Shown here: in pieces, positions 52,887 through 62,296 of the stretch | Layout: every line of letters begins with the position of its first letter | Numbering within the stretch: the stretch's first letter is position 1 | Origin: Caldilineaceae bacterium | GTDB taxonomy: Bacteria; Chloroflexota; Anaerolineae; Caldilineales; Caldilineaceae | Reading direction: 5' to 3' | Assembly: GCA_019637645.1 (NCBI GenBank) | Contig: JAHBVH010000024.1 | Span: 1 to 64,000, forward strand | DNA length: 64,000 nucleotides | Translations under genes and position numbers: made by a program | The notes under the pieces: model-generated | The model's input: the letters and a program-made list of their open reading frames with translations, nothing else | What the model was told of the DNA's origin: nothing | Database searches by the model: none

Positions 52887-54071
52887 ATGCAACAGGATTA
52901 CGATGTCATTGTGGTGGGATTGGGCGCAATGGGGAGTGCGGCGCTCTATCAGTTGGCGCGCCGCGGCGCGCGTGTCCTCGGCATCGATCAATTTCGTCCG
53001 CCCCATACCTTGGGTTCGTCCCATGGTGAAAGCCGAATTACCCGCTTGTCCACAGGGGAAGGGGCTGCGTATGTGCCTTTGGCCCAACGGTCACATGCCC
53101 TTTGGCGCGAACTCGAAGCCGAAAGCGGCACAACCTTGTTGACGCTTTCCGGCGGGCTGATCATTAGCCCCCGCCAGGAGAGTGCCTATTTTCATGGACA
53201 AGGTGATTTTGTGGCGCAGACGGCGGCCATTGCCAACCAATTTGCGCTTGCGCATGAAGTTTGGCCCGCCGATACCGTGCGGCAACGCTGGCCGCAACTA
53301 CGTATGAATGACCATGAGCACGCCTACTATGAGCCAACGGGCGGGCTAGTGGCTGTGGAAGAGGCGGTGGCGACGCAGCTTCGGCTCGCCAAACAACGGG
53401 GCGCGGTGGTACGCTTTGATGAGCGCGTGCTTGGCTATCAACCCGACAACGACAACGGCCAAAGTGTCACTGTCACGACCAAGGAAGGCCATTATCGGGC
53501 CGCCAAGGTGATCTTGACCGCGGGTTCTTGGTTGCCGGGGTTGTTGGGGCGGTCGCTCGCCAAACCGATGGCGGTCTATCGCCAAGTGATTTATTGGTTT
53601 GAGGTAGAAGATCCGGCGCAATTCCAGAGCGACCACTTCCCGTTTGTCATCTGGATTGGGGATCGACAAGAGGAGTTTTTTACTATCTTTCCCTATACCG
53701 CCGCGGGCACGGTGGGGGCCAAGGTCTTGACCGAGGAATATCTGCAAACCGTTACGCCCTTTACGGTTGACCGCACGGTCCACGCCCAGGAAGTTGAGCG
53801 GATGTACCATGATTTTGTAGCGAAACGGGTGAGCGGTATCTTGCCCCGGTGTCTCAAGACTGGCGTCTGTCTCTACACCAATACGCTGGATGAACATTTT
53901 CTGATCGACTTTCATCCTGAGCATCAGCCTGTCATTGTCGCCTCACCTTGCTCGGGGCATGGCTTTAAACATTCCGCCGCGGTTGGCGAAAGCCTGGCCG
54001 AGTTGGCTCTGGAAGGCAAAAGTACATTGGACCTAAGTCCCTTTACTTTTCAGCGTTTCTTGCAAAATTAA
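52887..54071 (+). CDS. Monomeric sarcosine oxidase / N-methyl amino acid oxidase (SoxA/SolA family)
   Basis: 394 residues from the ATG at 52887 behind AAAGAGGAT. An N-terminal FAD-binding motif VVGLGAMGSAALYQLARRG, the substrate/FAD region PHTLGSSHGESRI, and the C-terminal CLYTNTLDEHFLIDFHPEH and CSGHGFKHSAAVGE match monomeric sarcosine oxidase closely. The Cys at about residue 328 aligns with the covalent flavin-linking Cys of that family. It oxidises an N-methyl amino acid (sarcosine, N-methyltryptophan or similar) with oxygen. Single gene, followed by palindrome copy I. Confidence 0.9.
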   Translation: MQQDYDVIVVGLGAMGSAALYQLARRGARVLGIDQFRPPHTLGSSHGESRITRLSTGEGAAYVPLAQRSHALWRELEAESGTTLLTLSGGLIISPRQESAYFHGQGDFVAQTAAIANQFALAHEVWPADTVRQRWPQLRMNDHEHAYYEPTGGLVAVEEAVATQLRLAKQRGAVVRFDERVLGYQPDNDNGQSVTVTTKEGHYRAAKVILTAGSWLPGLLGRSLAKPMAVYRQVIYWFEVEDPAQFQSDHFPFVIWIGDRQEEFFTIFPYTAAGTVGAKVLTEEYLQTVTPFTVDRTVHAQEVERMYHDFVAKRVSGILPRCLKTGVCLYTNTLDEHFLIDFHPEHQPVIVASPCSGHGFKHSAAVGESLAELALEGKSTLDLSPFTFQRFLQN

Positions 54072-54102
54072 GCGGGATGACGCTGTTGGTTGGTATAAGC
54101 CG

Positions 54103-54135
54103 AGACCTAACAGATTTTCCAAAGCTGTTAGGTCT
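54103..54135. repeat. Interspersed palindrome, copy I
   Basis: Outer arms AGACCTAACAG and CTGTTAGGTCT pair over 11 bp; the middle has TTTTCCAAAG with an A-G mismatch. Both arms carry the A/T change relative to the commonest core (CTAACAG/CTGTTAG), another compensatory pair. Between the sarcosine-type oxidase and the SDR genes. Confidence 0.85.
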
Positions 54136-54173
54136 CCAATGGCGTAGTCCCTACACAAAATAATGGAGTAGCT

Positions 54174-55007
54174 ATGCGACTCAACGCAAAAGTAGCGATT
54201 GTCACGGGCGGTGCCCAAGGGATCGGGGCCGGGATCAGTAGCCGTTTGGCTGCCGAGGGCGCGGCGGTGGTGGTGGCCGATCTGAACGCCGAAAAAGCCG
54301 AAGCACAGGTCGCGACCATAACGGCTAACGGCGGCACGGCCTTGGCTGTCCGCTGTGATGTGTCGGAGCAGGCGCAAGTGGCCGCGCTCTTTGACCAAAC
54401 CTTGGCTCACTTTGGCCGGGTCGATATTCTGGTCAATAACGCAGCGTTGGTCCATCATCCCGCTAGCAACGTGAACTTTCTTGAACTCACCGCCGAAACC
54501 TGGCACCGTTCCCTGGCGGTCAACCTCACGGGGATGTTCTACTGTTCCCAGCGGGCCGCCCGGATCATGGTCAAGCAAGTGGTCGAAAAGCGCGGGAACG
54601 GGGGGGCGATCATCAGCCTTAGCTCCGGCGGCGCGACACGTGCCCACCGCCAGTTAATGGCCTATGACACCACCAAAGGGGGGATTGAAGCCGCCACCCG
54701 CGCCATGGCAGTCGATCTGGCCCCGTGGAATATTCGGGTCAATGCCATTGCGCCGGGCAATATCACGGTGAGCAATAGCTTGGGGGGCGCGGTCGGCCCC
54801 GAAGCGGCTAGAGGGACCATTCCGCTCGGCCACCCTGGCTTGCCCGCCGACATTGGCGCTACCGCGGCTTTTCTCGCCGCGGATGATGGGGCCTATATCA
54901 CCGGGCAATGTATTTGGGTCGATGGGGGAATGGCCGCCCAATTGCGCTCGCCCGCTGTTGATCGTCAAGTCGACCCAGGGCTGTTGGCGCGCTTAGAGAC
55001 GATTTGA
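54174..55007 (+). CDS. Short-chain dehydrogenase/reductase (classical SDR)
   Basis: 277 residues. Cofactor motif TGGAQGIGAG at residues about 11-20, an Asp after beta-2 (VVADLN, NAD preference), NNAALVHH in place of NNAG, and the active-site SLSSGG with Tyr164 and Lys168 (YDTTK). The C-terminal ITGQCIWVDGGMA is typical. A sugar or polyol dehydrogenase is plausible with the GH32 gene next door (135 bp downstream), but the substrate is open. Confidence 0.92.
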   Translation: MRLNAKVAIVTGGAQGIGAGISSRLAAEGAAVVVADLNAEKAEAQVATITANGGTALAVRCDVSEQAQVAALFDQTLAHFGRVDILVNNAALVHHPASNVNFLELTAETWHRSLAVNLTGMFYCSQRAARIMVKQVVEKRGNGGAIISLSSGGATRAHRQLMAYDTTKGGIEAATRAMAVDLAPWNIRVNAIAPGNITVSNSLGGAVGPEAARGTIPLGHPGLPADIGATAAFLAADDGAYITGQCIWVDGGMAAQLRSPAVDRQVDPGLLARLETI

Positions 55008-55141
55008 AGAGGTCGTCTTGGCAGCGCGCGTTGGGTTGATTGACGCTCGCAGTGGGACATGATACCATGCAGCGCAAAACCTACAAGCCTATTTTTGTTG
55101 ATTATTCGAGCTTTCAACGGTTGAAAGGATAAGCATAACCC

Positions 55142-56569
55142 ATGCAGGATGCGAGTAATCCCGCCATTGACCAGGCAATGGCTAGTGTCGCAGCGGCGAC
55201 GGCCAAGGCGCAGGCCGAGCCCACCCGTCCCATTTACCACTTCTGTCCACCTGCGTATTGGATGAATGACCCCAACGGAACCATTTATCACAATGGGTAC
55301 TATCATCTCTTCTATCAGCACAATCCCTATGGGGATGGCTGGGGACACATGCACTGGGGCCATGCCCGCAGCACCGATCTAGTGCATTGGGAGCATTTAC
55401 CCATTGCCCTGTGGCCCTCGCACGAGCTTGGGGAAGAACATTGTTTTTCCGGCTGCGCTGCCGTGGACGGTGCGGGGCAACCGCTCCTCATTTACACGAG
55501 TGTTGGCTTTGCCACCGACGGTGAACGACCGGCCAATGAACAGTGGGCCGCGATCGGTGACGCTGATTGGATCACCTGGCAGAAACACCCGGCTAATCCG
55601 GTGTTGAGTTTGAAGACCCAAGATGGACCAGCCTTCCGCGGGGAGTGGCGCGATCCCTTTATTTTTCGGGAAGCGGGGCGTACCTTTCTCGTCATTGGGG
55701 GCGATGATGAGGATGTGGCCGCGATAGCCCTCTACGAAGCCACCGACGATACGCTAGTCAACTGGCGCTACTGTAATTTGCTCTACCAACGGCCTCGTGG
55801 CGAGCGCCTTTTCTTGGAGTGTCCAAATTTCTTTAAAGTGGACGGCCAGTGGGTTTTGCTCATTTCGCCCTATCACTTGATCGAGTACATTGTGGGTGAC
55901 TTTGATCTCGATACCCTCACCTTTACACCAACGGCAGAAGGCGTACTGGATCCAGGCTTTGGTACGGCCCCCAATTTCTATGCCTCGAATATTCTCTATG
56001 ACGAAGCCGGGCGCTGTATTTTGCTGGGCTGGGCGCGCGGCTTTGCGCCAAACTTGGGGTGGAATGGCTCTTTGGCCCTGCCGCGGATCTTGACCATCGG
56101 CCCGGATGGGCGGCCCCAGCAGAGCCCCGTCCCCGAACTGAGAACGCTGCGCCATCAGCGCTATCAAGTGGCCGATGTGACGCTTGACGATCAAGCGCAC
56201 ATTCAATCCGAACTGACTGGAGACAGCCTGGAAATTCAGCTGTTGCTCGAACCCGAAGAGGGCACTGTGGTGCTACGCTTGCGCTGTGCCGATGATGGCA
56301 GCCGCAGTGTGAATGTCACCTATGATGGGGTGGTGTTGGATGTGGCTGGAACCCAGGTGTCGCTGGAACTGGGGCAGGAGGAGCCGCTAAAGCTCCATAT
56401 ATTTCTGGACCGTTCGCTGCTAGAACTCTTTGTCAATGGTGGGCGGATTGCCGTAACCCGGGTGATCGACGCCCCGCCAACCGATGTTGGGGTCGAGTTA
56501 GCAGTCCAAGGAGGCCGCGCTAGCCTGATTGCCTTGGAGGTCTGGACACTCCAATCGATTGTGGTCTAA
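55142..56569 (+). CDS. Glycoside hydrolase family 32 (beta-fructosidase / invertase / levanase)
   Basis: 475 residues. The three GH32 catalytic motifs are intact: WMNDPNG with nucleophile Asp43, WRDPF with transition-state Asp171, and ECPN with acid/base Glu226. A five-bladed propeller is followed by a beta-sandwich C-terminal domain (FLDRSLLELFVNGGRIAVTRV). No signal peptide: it would act in the cytoplasm on sucrose, inulin or levan fragments brought in by transporters. It starts after a weak AAAGGAT. No fructose-specific importer was recognised nearby. Confidence 0.95.
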   Translation: MQDASNPAIDQAMASVAAATAKAQAEPTRPIYHFCPPAYWMNDPNGTIYHNGYYHLFYQHNPYGDGWGHMHWGHARSTDLVHWEHLPIALWPSHELGEEHCFSGCAAVDGAGQPLLIYTSVGFATDGERPANEQWAAIGDADWITWQKHPANPVLSLKTQDGPAFRGEWRDPFIFREAGRTFLVIGGDDEDVAAIALYEATDDTLVNWRYCNLLYQRPRGERLFLECPNFFKVDGQWVLLISPYHLIEYIVGDFDLDTLTFTPTAEGVLDPGFGTAPNFYASNILYDEAGRCILLGWARGFAPNLGWNGSLALPRILTIGPDGRPQQSPVPELRTLRHQRYQVADVTLDDQAHIQSELTGDSLEIQLLLEPEEGTVVLRLRCADDGSRSVNVTYDGVVLDVAGTQVSLELGQEEPLKLHIFLDRSLLELFVNGGRIAVTRVIDAPPTDVGVELAVQGGRASLIALEVWTLQSIVV

Positions 56570-56711
56570 CCCCATCTGCACCCGCTATGTAGTCACTTCA
56601 CCGCTGTTGTGTGACCTACCGCACTGTTCAGTTGCACCTTTTGCTTTATGCTAGCTATATCCTCCTGAGCCTGTTGCACCGTCCTAGCGCGACAGGCTCA
56701 GTTGATTAGGC

Positions 56712-56742
56712 GTTACGCACGTAGACCAAACCTGTCAGGTTG
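56712..56742. repeat. Half copy L of the interspersed palindrome
   Basis: GTTACGCA (56712-56719) followed by one arm, AAACCTGTCAGGTTG (56728-56742). The second arm and right flank are missing. Located about 80 bp before the exported beta-helix protein gene. Confidence 0.7.
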
Positions 56743-56822
56743 CTGTTACCTAGTTGGCTGCGTACCTTCTATTGCTGTAAATGCTCAGTTTTGCTAGGAT
56801 TCAAGGTAGGAGTATCACGGTT

Positions 56823-58082
56823 ATGGTAAAGCTTTTAGGGCGGTTGGCGGCGGCTTGTGTCGTGGTCGGTGGGTTGGCGGGGAGCGCTTGGCAACCCATG
56901 CGCGCCGAGGAACAAAGTCCGGCGCAATTGGCGGCTCCCCAGGTTGTCATTGGCAGTGGCACGGCGGCAAGCTGCCAGAGCCAGGATGCGGCGAACGCAC
57001 TGAGTAACGCCGTGGCCGCGGGCGGAACGATCACCTTTGCTTGTGGCCCCGATCCAGTCACGATAGTTGTCAATACCAATGCCACGGATCAAACCGTGAC
57101 GATCGATGGCGGTGGCTTGGTGGCCCTGAGTGGCGACGATGCACGCCAGATCTTCTTTCTCTATGGCAGCGCCAATTTGACGCTGAACAAGATTACTTTG
57201 ACGGACGGGGCCGGTTTTGCTGGGGCGGCGATTGGGATTTCAACGGCCCAGGCCAGCGCTACGATTAACAACAGCTTTCTCATTGGGAATGATGCCGGTT
57301 CCAGCAACGGTGGCGCGATTTCGAATCGGGGCACGCTGGTGATCAACAGCTCGTCCATCGGTGCCAACCAGAGCAGTGGCTTTGGCGGTGCGATCTTTAA
57401 CAATGGCGGAACTGTCACGGTCAAGAACACGACCCTCATTAACAACGCGGCCGCCCAAGGGGGTGGCATCTGGCACAGCGAGGGCACTGTTACGATTGAA
57501 AATAGCGCCATTCGCTTTAACCGGGCCAGCAGCCAAGGTGGTGGTCTACATATTGATGTGGGCACGGTGACCGTCGTCAACAGCACCTTCTATGAGAATG
57601 TCGCCAATGGTGGGGGTGGCATCTATATGCGGGGCAACAGCCTGACCATTACCAATGCAACCTTTACCCATAACCGCGCGGACACGGGGGGCGCGCTCTG
57701 GAATTTTGCGGGGACGACCAAGGTAAGAAATACAATCTTTACGAATAGTCGGAATACCAATAACAGCAGCAGCAGCCTCAATTGTGATGGGCCCGCGGTG
57801 ATCTCCGAGGGGCGTAACATTGTGAGTGACAACAGCTGTGTGCCCAATCCAACCAATGTGGCTGATCTGCTCGGGACCGACCCCAAGCTAGAGGCTTTTA
57901 TCAACGACAATGGCGGTTCAACCCGGAGCTTTATGCTGTTGCCCGATAGCCCAGCGATTGACTATGCCCGTAATTGCCCGGCGACGGATCAGCGTGGGGT
58001 GGTTCGCCCTCTAGGGGCCGACTGCGATGTTGGGGCGGTCGAATTTGCCCGCTTGGTTCATCTGCCGTTGATGATGCAGTAA
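56823..58082 (+). CDS. Exported parallel beta-helix protein (choice-of-anchor Q type) with LPL-like tail
   Basis: About 419 residues from the ATG at 56823, which has AGGAG ten bases upstream; an ATG at 56781 is less likely. Signal peptide MVKLLGRLAAACVVVGGLAG, then repeated turns rich in N, T, G and S (NGGAISNRGTLVINSS, GGGIWHSEGTVTIENSA, GGALWNFAGTTKVRNT) typical of right-handed beta-helix surface proteins. The end (PAIDYARNCPATDQRGVVRP ... DVGAVEF) is the choice-of-anchor Q motif. The last eight residues VHLPLMMQ are a hydrophobic LPL-like tail. Likely surface or secreted, binding or cleaving polysaccharide. Confidence 0.88.
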   Translation: MVKLLGRLAAACVVVGGLAGSAWQPMRAEEQSPAQLAAPQVVIGSGTAASCQSQDAANALSNAVAAGGTITFACGPDPVTIVVNTNATDQTVTIDGGGLVALSGDDARQIFFLYGSANLTLNKITLTDGAGFAGAAIGISTAQASATINNSFLIGNDAGSSNGGAISNRGTLVINSSSIGANQSSGFGGAIFNNGGTVTVKNTTLINNAAAQGGGIWHSEGTVTIENSAIRFNRASSQGGGLHIDVGTVTVVNSTFYENVANGGGGIYMRGNSLTITNATFTHNRADTGGALWNFAGTTKVRNTIFTNSRNTNNSSSSLNCDGPAVISEGRNIVSDNSCVPNPTNVADLLGTDPKLEAFINDNGGSTRSFMLLPDSPAIDYARNCPATDQRGVVRPLGADCDVGAVEFARLVHLPLMMQ

Positions 58083-58173
58083 ACGGTGGTTTGTGCGCTG
58101 GTTGTAGCCCGCTTGCGTAGAGCTTCTGCGGGCAGCCATTGGTTTTAGCCTGTGGCACCTTGACCGCGGTGAC

Positions 58174-59397
58174 TTAGTCCCACCGAACGGGGAGATGGTG
58201 GAGGCCCCGCATGATGGGGATGGTGCGCCACCTGAGCTGAGCCGGTGGGCCGGCCAATCGCATGGCGGGGTAGCGTTGCAAGAGGGTATTGATCGCAATT
58301 TGTCCTTCCAACCGCGCCAGGGCGGAGCCGAGGCAGTAGTGAATGCCCAGGCCAAAGCCCAGATGGCGCGGTTGTTCGCGGGTAATATCAAAGGTGTCGG
58401 GGTGGCTAAACTGTGTTGGGTCACGGTCGGCACTCCCGAGGACCAGACTGACCGCGTCACCCCGACAAATGGTGACATCGCCAAGCGTGACCGCTTCGGC
58501 GGCAAAGCGCATGGTCGCTCGCTCAACCGGGCCATCATACCGGATCATCTCTTCAATGGCGACTGAGAGGAGGGCTGGTTGGGCACGCAGGAGTGCCTGT
58601 TGGTCGGGATGCTGTAAGAGCGCTAACATGCCATTGCCAAGGAGATTGACCGTCGTTTCATGGCCCGCTACAATCAAGAGAATCATCATGCTGAAGAGCT
58701 CTTCTTCACGCAACGTGTCGCCATTTTCCTCCGCTTGGAGCAGATGACTGATCAGATCCTCACGCGGCTTCTGGCGGCGGAGGGCAAAGATCTGCCGCAT
58801 ATAGTGGGTGAAATCTTCCATAACCTGCCCCGCTTTGGCTAGCTTTTTCGCACTACGCTGGAGGTTGGCCGAAGGGGTCACAAAAGCGCTCGACCAGTTA
58901 CGAAAGCGGAGGCGATCCTTGGGCGGAATCCCCAGCAGCTCGGCGATCACAATCATGGGCAAGGGAAAGGCAAAATCTTCGATCAGATCCATCCCCCCTT
59001 GCTTGTGCACTCGATCGAGCAGTTGATCGGTAATCTGTTGAATGCGGACACCCATTTGGGCCACCATGGTGGCCGTGAAAGCTTTGTTGACCAAAGCGCG
59101 TAGCCGCGTATGATCGGGTGGATCGAGGTTGAGCATGTGATTGCTCAATAAGCGTAACAGCGGTGGTGTCGGCGGTAATGCCTGCTGTTCAGCCGGGGAA
59201 AGGGTGCTGGTCACATCTTTGACAAAGCGTTTCTGGTCGCGTAGCAAGGCCGCGACATCTTCATAGCGGGTGAGAAACCAGAGTGCCGTCTTGCCATCCG
59301 CGGCCAGCCGGCGATGCAAGGGGGCCGCGTCGCGCAGGATGGCATAGGTCGGGTAGGGATTGGCCTTAAACTCCGGCCCGAACAGATCGTATTTCAT
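58174..59397 (-). CDS. Cytochrome P450
   Basis: 407 residues, usual bacterial length. The oxygen-binding helix reads IVAGHETTVNLLGN, the ExxR pair is in AIEEMIRYDGPVERATMRF, and the heme Cys is in FGLGIHYCLGSALARLE at about residue 353. No membrane anchor, so a soluble monooxygenase needing separate ferredoxin partners, none of which are in the window. It could hydroxylate a lipid, steroid-like compound or secondary metabolite. It lies 17 bp from the Rpn-like gene on the same strand. Confidence 0.95.
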   Translation of the reverse strand: MKYDLFGPEFKANPYPTYAILRDAAPLHRRLAADGKTALWFLTRYEDVAALLRDQKRFVKDVTSTLSPAEQQALPPTPPLLRLLSNHMLNLDPPDHTRLRALVNKAFTATMVAQMGVRIQQITDQLLDRVHKQGGMDLIEDFAFPLPMIVIAELLGIPPKDRLRFRNWSSAFVTPSANLQRSAKKLAKAGQVMEDFTHYMRQIFALRRQKPREDLISHLLQAEENGDTLREEELFSMMILLIVAGHETTVNLLGNGMLALLQHPDQQALLRAQPALLSVAIEEMIRYDGPVERATMRFAAEAVTLGDVTICRGDAVSLVLGSADRDPTQFSHPDTFDITREQPRHLGFGLGIHYCLGSALARLEGQIAINTLLQRYPAMRLAGPPAQLRWRTIPIMRGLHHLPVRWD

Positions 59398-59414
59398 AGC
59401 AGCATGATGAGCGG

Positions 59415-60440
59415 TTAGTGACCTTCGTCCATTCGTAGCGTAATGTCGTCCGGTGATTCTGCGGTTAATACTTGCGCGCTGAGCCGGGCTAGCTCTTCTC
59501 GCTCGGTGATAGTATAGAGCTGGGCAATAAATTCCTCGGTTAGCTCGCCAAATTTATAGGTTAATTGAAGTAAAAGCAATTTCTGCATTCCTTCGATTAA
59601 CCCTTCTTCACGGCCTTCTTCACGGCCTTCTTCACGGCCTTCTTCACGGCCTTCTTCACGGCCTTCTTGCAAAAGCTTTTCGCTCCAACTTAATTCCACC
59701 GTTTGTAGTGCTTGCATAACTTCCTCCCGTGCGTCGAATACTGCTGCTTTCGGCAAGTAGGTTTCTACAACATTGATTAAAAACAGTTTATCATTATCTG
59801 TCAAGTTGCTTGCGACCACAGTTTGTAATGCATGTAACTTGATTTCTGCGTGACTTTGTGGGCCTGGTTTCATGAGAGCAGCCAGGGTGGCCGCGATCGG
59901 ATTGGCCAACGTCAGATAGTCTGCGCTGGCTAAGTCGCGGAGCCCAACCTGGCCATAGCGAAATTGGACCAACTTATGGCCTAGGAGTTCTTCTTTGTAT
60001 AAACGCCATTTTAGCCCGCCTACGCCACGTTTCAGCAGCAGCGCGATGGGTAAGACATGTGTCTTGCGTAGAATACGCAAAAGCGAGTAGTACTCAAACA
60101 TGCGTTGTGGCAGCGAGCCTAGTTTATTGGCTTCCACTTCTATATGAATCACAATGGTCTCTGGATCGCCGGTTACGGTCTGCACTTCCGCCACCACATC
60201 CGTAATCCGCAGGACTTGGCTTGGTAACGTGATCACCAACTCTTGGCGGAGAAAGGTGATCGGGTTAAAGGTGAGCCGCCTGGCTTCCTCGGGGAAGAAG
60301 ATGCGCATGAAGTCCGGCAAAAAACGCTCTAAAAATTCTTTGAAGATCCGGTCATGTAAGGTACGCGGCTCACCCTCTGTTCCTGCTGATAGTGGTGCTG
60401 CGATTGCTGGCTTATGATCAATCATGGGGGGTACTTTCAT
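59415..60440 (-). CDS. Rpn/PD-(D/E)XK nuclease-family protein (transposase-like) with REEG repeats
   Basis: About 341 residues from the ATG at 60440 (MKVPPMIDHK) or 60425; the open frame extends 104 codons further but overlaps the sulfatase gene antisense-free on the same strand and has no similarity. An N-terminal nuclease core (HDRIFKEFLERFLPDFMRIFF, RITDVVAEVQTV, IVIHIEVEA) matches the Rpn / DUF4351-type proteins often called PD-(D/E)XK transposases. The C-terminal half is helical, with five REEG units from a 12-bp DNA repeat (59600-59667), and then a four-helix DUF4351-like tail. No inverted repeats of an IS were found around it. Confidence 0.8.
   Translation of the reverse strand: MKVPPMIDHKPAIAAPLSAGTEGEPRTLHDRIFKEFLERFLPDFMRIFFPEEARRLTFNPITFLRQELVITLPSQVLRITDVVAEVQTVTGDPETIVIHIEVEANKLGSLPQRMFEYYSLLRILRKTHVLPIALLLKRGVGGLKWRLYKEELLGHKLVQFRYGQVGLRDLASADYLTLANPIAATLAALMKPGPQSHAEIKLHALQTVVASNLTDNDKLFLINVVETYLPKAAVFDAREEVMQALQTVELSWSEKLLQEGREEGREEGREEGREEGREEGLIEGMQKLLLLQLTYKFGELTEEFIAQLYTITEREELARLSAQVLTAESPDDITLRMDEGH
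59600..59667. repeat. 12-bp in-frame tandem repeat in the Rpn-like gene
   Basis: CTTCACGGCCTT is repeated five times, giving the repeated Arg-Glu-Glu-Gly units of the protein. A slippage-prone tract that can change copy number without loss of frame. Confidence 0.9.
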
Positions 60441-60445
60441 TGAAT

Positions 60446-61948
60446 TTAGTCGAGATAGTTCATGGCGGGTTGGAGATCCCAGCGGTGTTGATCGGGCGGA
60501 TTGGTCTGGCGCGCCCAGGCTCGTAACACGGCATTGTCGGCACGTTTGGTCGCCATCTTGGCCGCGATCGCGTCGGGATTCCAATCGGTGAGCAGGCGCG
60601 CAAGTAGTTCGGTCAAGATGGCCCGACAAGCGGGATCTTGAGCCCGATCCACCAATTCGCCGGGGTCTTCGGCCAAGTGAAAGAGTTGGGGTTCCAGGCC
60701 ATGATAGTAGATGAGCTTCCATGCTCCGTAGCGGATCATCCGTTGATAGCACTTGCCATTATCAATCTTATAGGGCACATATTCATCGGCACAATATTCG
60801 GAGAAAGCTACATCGTCCCAAGCGGGCGTGGCGCGGGCTTCCGAAATGAGTCCCAGGAAGCTGCGACCAGGCGAGTTCAGCAACGGCGGCGCGCCCAAGG
60901 CATCGAGCATGGTTGCATTGACATCGAGCGCGCTGACTACGCGGTCGCACCGCTGCCCACCAGGAATGACCCCCGGCCAACTGACAATGAGTGGTACTTT
61001 GACCGCTTCTTCATAGAAGACATGTTTCCACCATAGACCATGTTCCCCTTGCATATCGCCATGATCAGAGGTGTAGACGATCAGCGTATTGTCGGCAAAG
61101 CCATTAGCCTCCAATGCCTGTAGAATCTGCCCAACCATGAGATCAACCCGGTGGACGAGCCCCCAATAGGCGGCGCGGGAACGGCGAATTTCGTCGTCGC
61201 TGACTGTGACAATGCCCGTATGTTCACGCCAAGCGCGTAGGAAAGTGTGGGAGACTTGGTCAAAGGGCGCGGGTTTGTGGGGCATGGTCATCTGGTCGGC
61301 ATAGAGCGCATAATCCTCGGCGCGGGCCACATAGGGAGGATGGGGCAACATCAAGCCAACGGTGAGGCTAAACGGCGCGAGCTTGCCATCGGCCTTTTGT
61401 TGGACGCCCAGGCGATTCAAGTAATCGATAGTCGCTGCTGTAACATATTCATCATGTACTTGATAGGCCGACTGCCCCGCACCGGATTTGGTGAGGCTGA
61501 TCCGATCCGGCCCCGCCGTGCCATCGAGCGCCCCGCGATCCGGCCCGCGCCCACCGACATGATTGGCACTGTGATCGCCCACCAAGCGTTCGGCATAGCC
61601 ATGCAGCTGATCCGGCCCGACAGCATGCATCCGGCCAATCAACACGGGTCGATAGCCCGCCGCGCCCATGGCGTGGGCCAGGGTCGGGATGCCTGAATCT
61701 AGTACATGGCTGTTGGTCCACACTTCGTTTTGGTAAGGGTGACGGCCGGTGAGCATGGACATACGCGAGGGAACACAGATGGGCGAGTTGCAATAGGTAT
61801 TTTCAAAAACGACGCCATTGGCCGCCAACCGGTCGAGGTTGGGCGTCTGTACCAGCGGGTCGCCATAACAGCCGGTCACATAGGGATTGTGTTGGTCGGT
61901 GTGAATATAGAGCAAATTAGGGCGTTGGGTCGTGTTCATAGGCACCAT
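60446..61948 (-). CDS. Sulfatase (formylglycine-dependent, second copy)
   Basis: 500 residues from the ATG at 61948; the ATG at 61939 is an alternative. Active-site motif CVPSRMSMLTGRHPY with Cys58 as the modified residue, early YIHTDQHNPYVTGCYGD with metal ligands, and IVYTSDHGDMQGEHGLWWK in the core. It differs from the 49010 sulfatase in length and in motif (CVPSR versus CSPTR), so not a recent duplicate. No signal peptide. Its stop lies 5 bp before the Rpn-like start, suggesting one transcript. Substrate probably a sulfated glycan or choline-type ester. Confidence 0.93.
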   Translation of the reverse strand: MVPMNTTQRPNLLYIHTDQHNPYVTGCYGDPLVQTPNLDRLAANGVVFENTYCNSPICVPSRMSMLTGRHPYQNEVWTNSHVLDSGIPTLAHAMGAAGYRPVLIGRMHAVGPDQLHGYAERLVGDHSANHVGGRGPDRGALDGTAGPDRISLTKSGAGQSAYQVHDEYVTAATIDYLNRLGVQQKADGKLAPFSLTVGLMLPHPPYVARAEDYALYADQMTMPHKPAPFDQVSHTFLRAWREHTGIVTVSDDEIRRSRAAYWGLVHRVDLMVGQILQALEANGFADNTLIVYTSDHGDMQGEHGLWWKHVFYEEAVKVPLIVSWPGVIPGGQRCDRVVSALDVNATMLDALGAPPLLNSPGRSFLGLISEARATPAWDDVAFSEYCADEYVPYKIDNGKCYQRMIRYGAWKLIYYHGLEPQLFHLAEDPGELVDRAQDPACRAILTELLARLLTDWNPDAIAAKMATKRADNAVLRAWARQTNPPDQHRWDLQPAMNYLD

Positions 61949-62158
61949 TCAGCATGACCGATCACCGGTCAGGGTAGGATACATGGTGGCGTGCGACTTG
62001 GGGTAGTCTTGGCCCCAGGTATCTAGGTTGAAATGTCAGATTGCTGCATCATAGCTTTATCATAGCGTAGCAGCTTTGTCAAAGGCGCGTTTCTCTCTCT
62101 CCACTTGCCTAGTTCTCTCATCGATCTCCTTGCCAAAGCCCCTGCATCTCTGGCGCGC

Positions 62159-62262
62159 TCACCAGCAACTCATCGCCGCCGCGGTGCGCTGACACTGTCC
62201 ACCCGAAAGTTTGGCCCCGCGCTGGCCGACAATGCTCTCCAAGCCAGCTTCCCAAGGGCTCG
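62159..62262 (-). pseudogene. Fragment of an ABC-exporter ATPase domain
   Basis: Read on the minus strand from about 62262 to a TGA at 62161, about 34 codons give ...SPWEAGLESIVGQRGAKL followed by SGGQCQRTAAAMSCW. This matches the signature region of MsbA-type exporters (usual form VGERGxxLSGGQRQRIAIARA). Walker A and Walker B regions are not found on either side, and the stop comes directly after the signature, so this is a decayed remnant. Found by reading, not by search. Confidence 0.55.
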
Positions 62263-62265
62263 TGC

Positions 62266-62296
62266 ATAAAAATAGCCACAGACAGATGGCTGTGGC
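62266..62296 (-). terminator. Possible intrinsic terminator on the minus strand
   Basis: GCCACAG (62275-62281) and CTGTGGC (62290-62296) pair around an 8-nt loop; on the minus strand the stem is followed by TATTTTTA. It lies just before the ABC-ATPase remnant. Confidence 0.45.

Noticed and set aside
59415..60440. Insertion sequence with transposase
   Set aside because: The Rpn-like protein is sometimes labelled a transposase, but no terminal inverted repeats or target duplication were seen around it.
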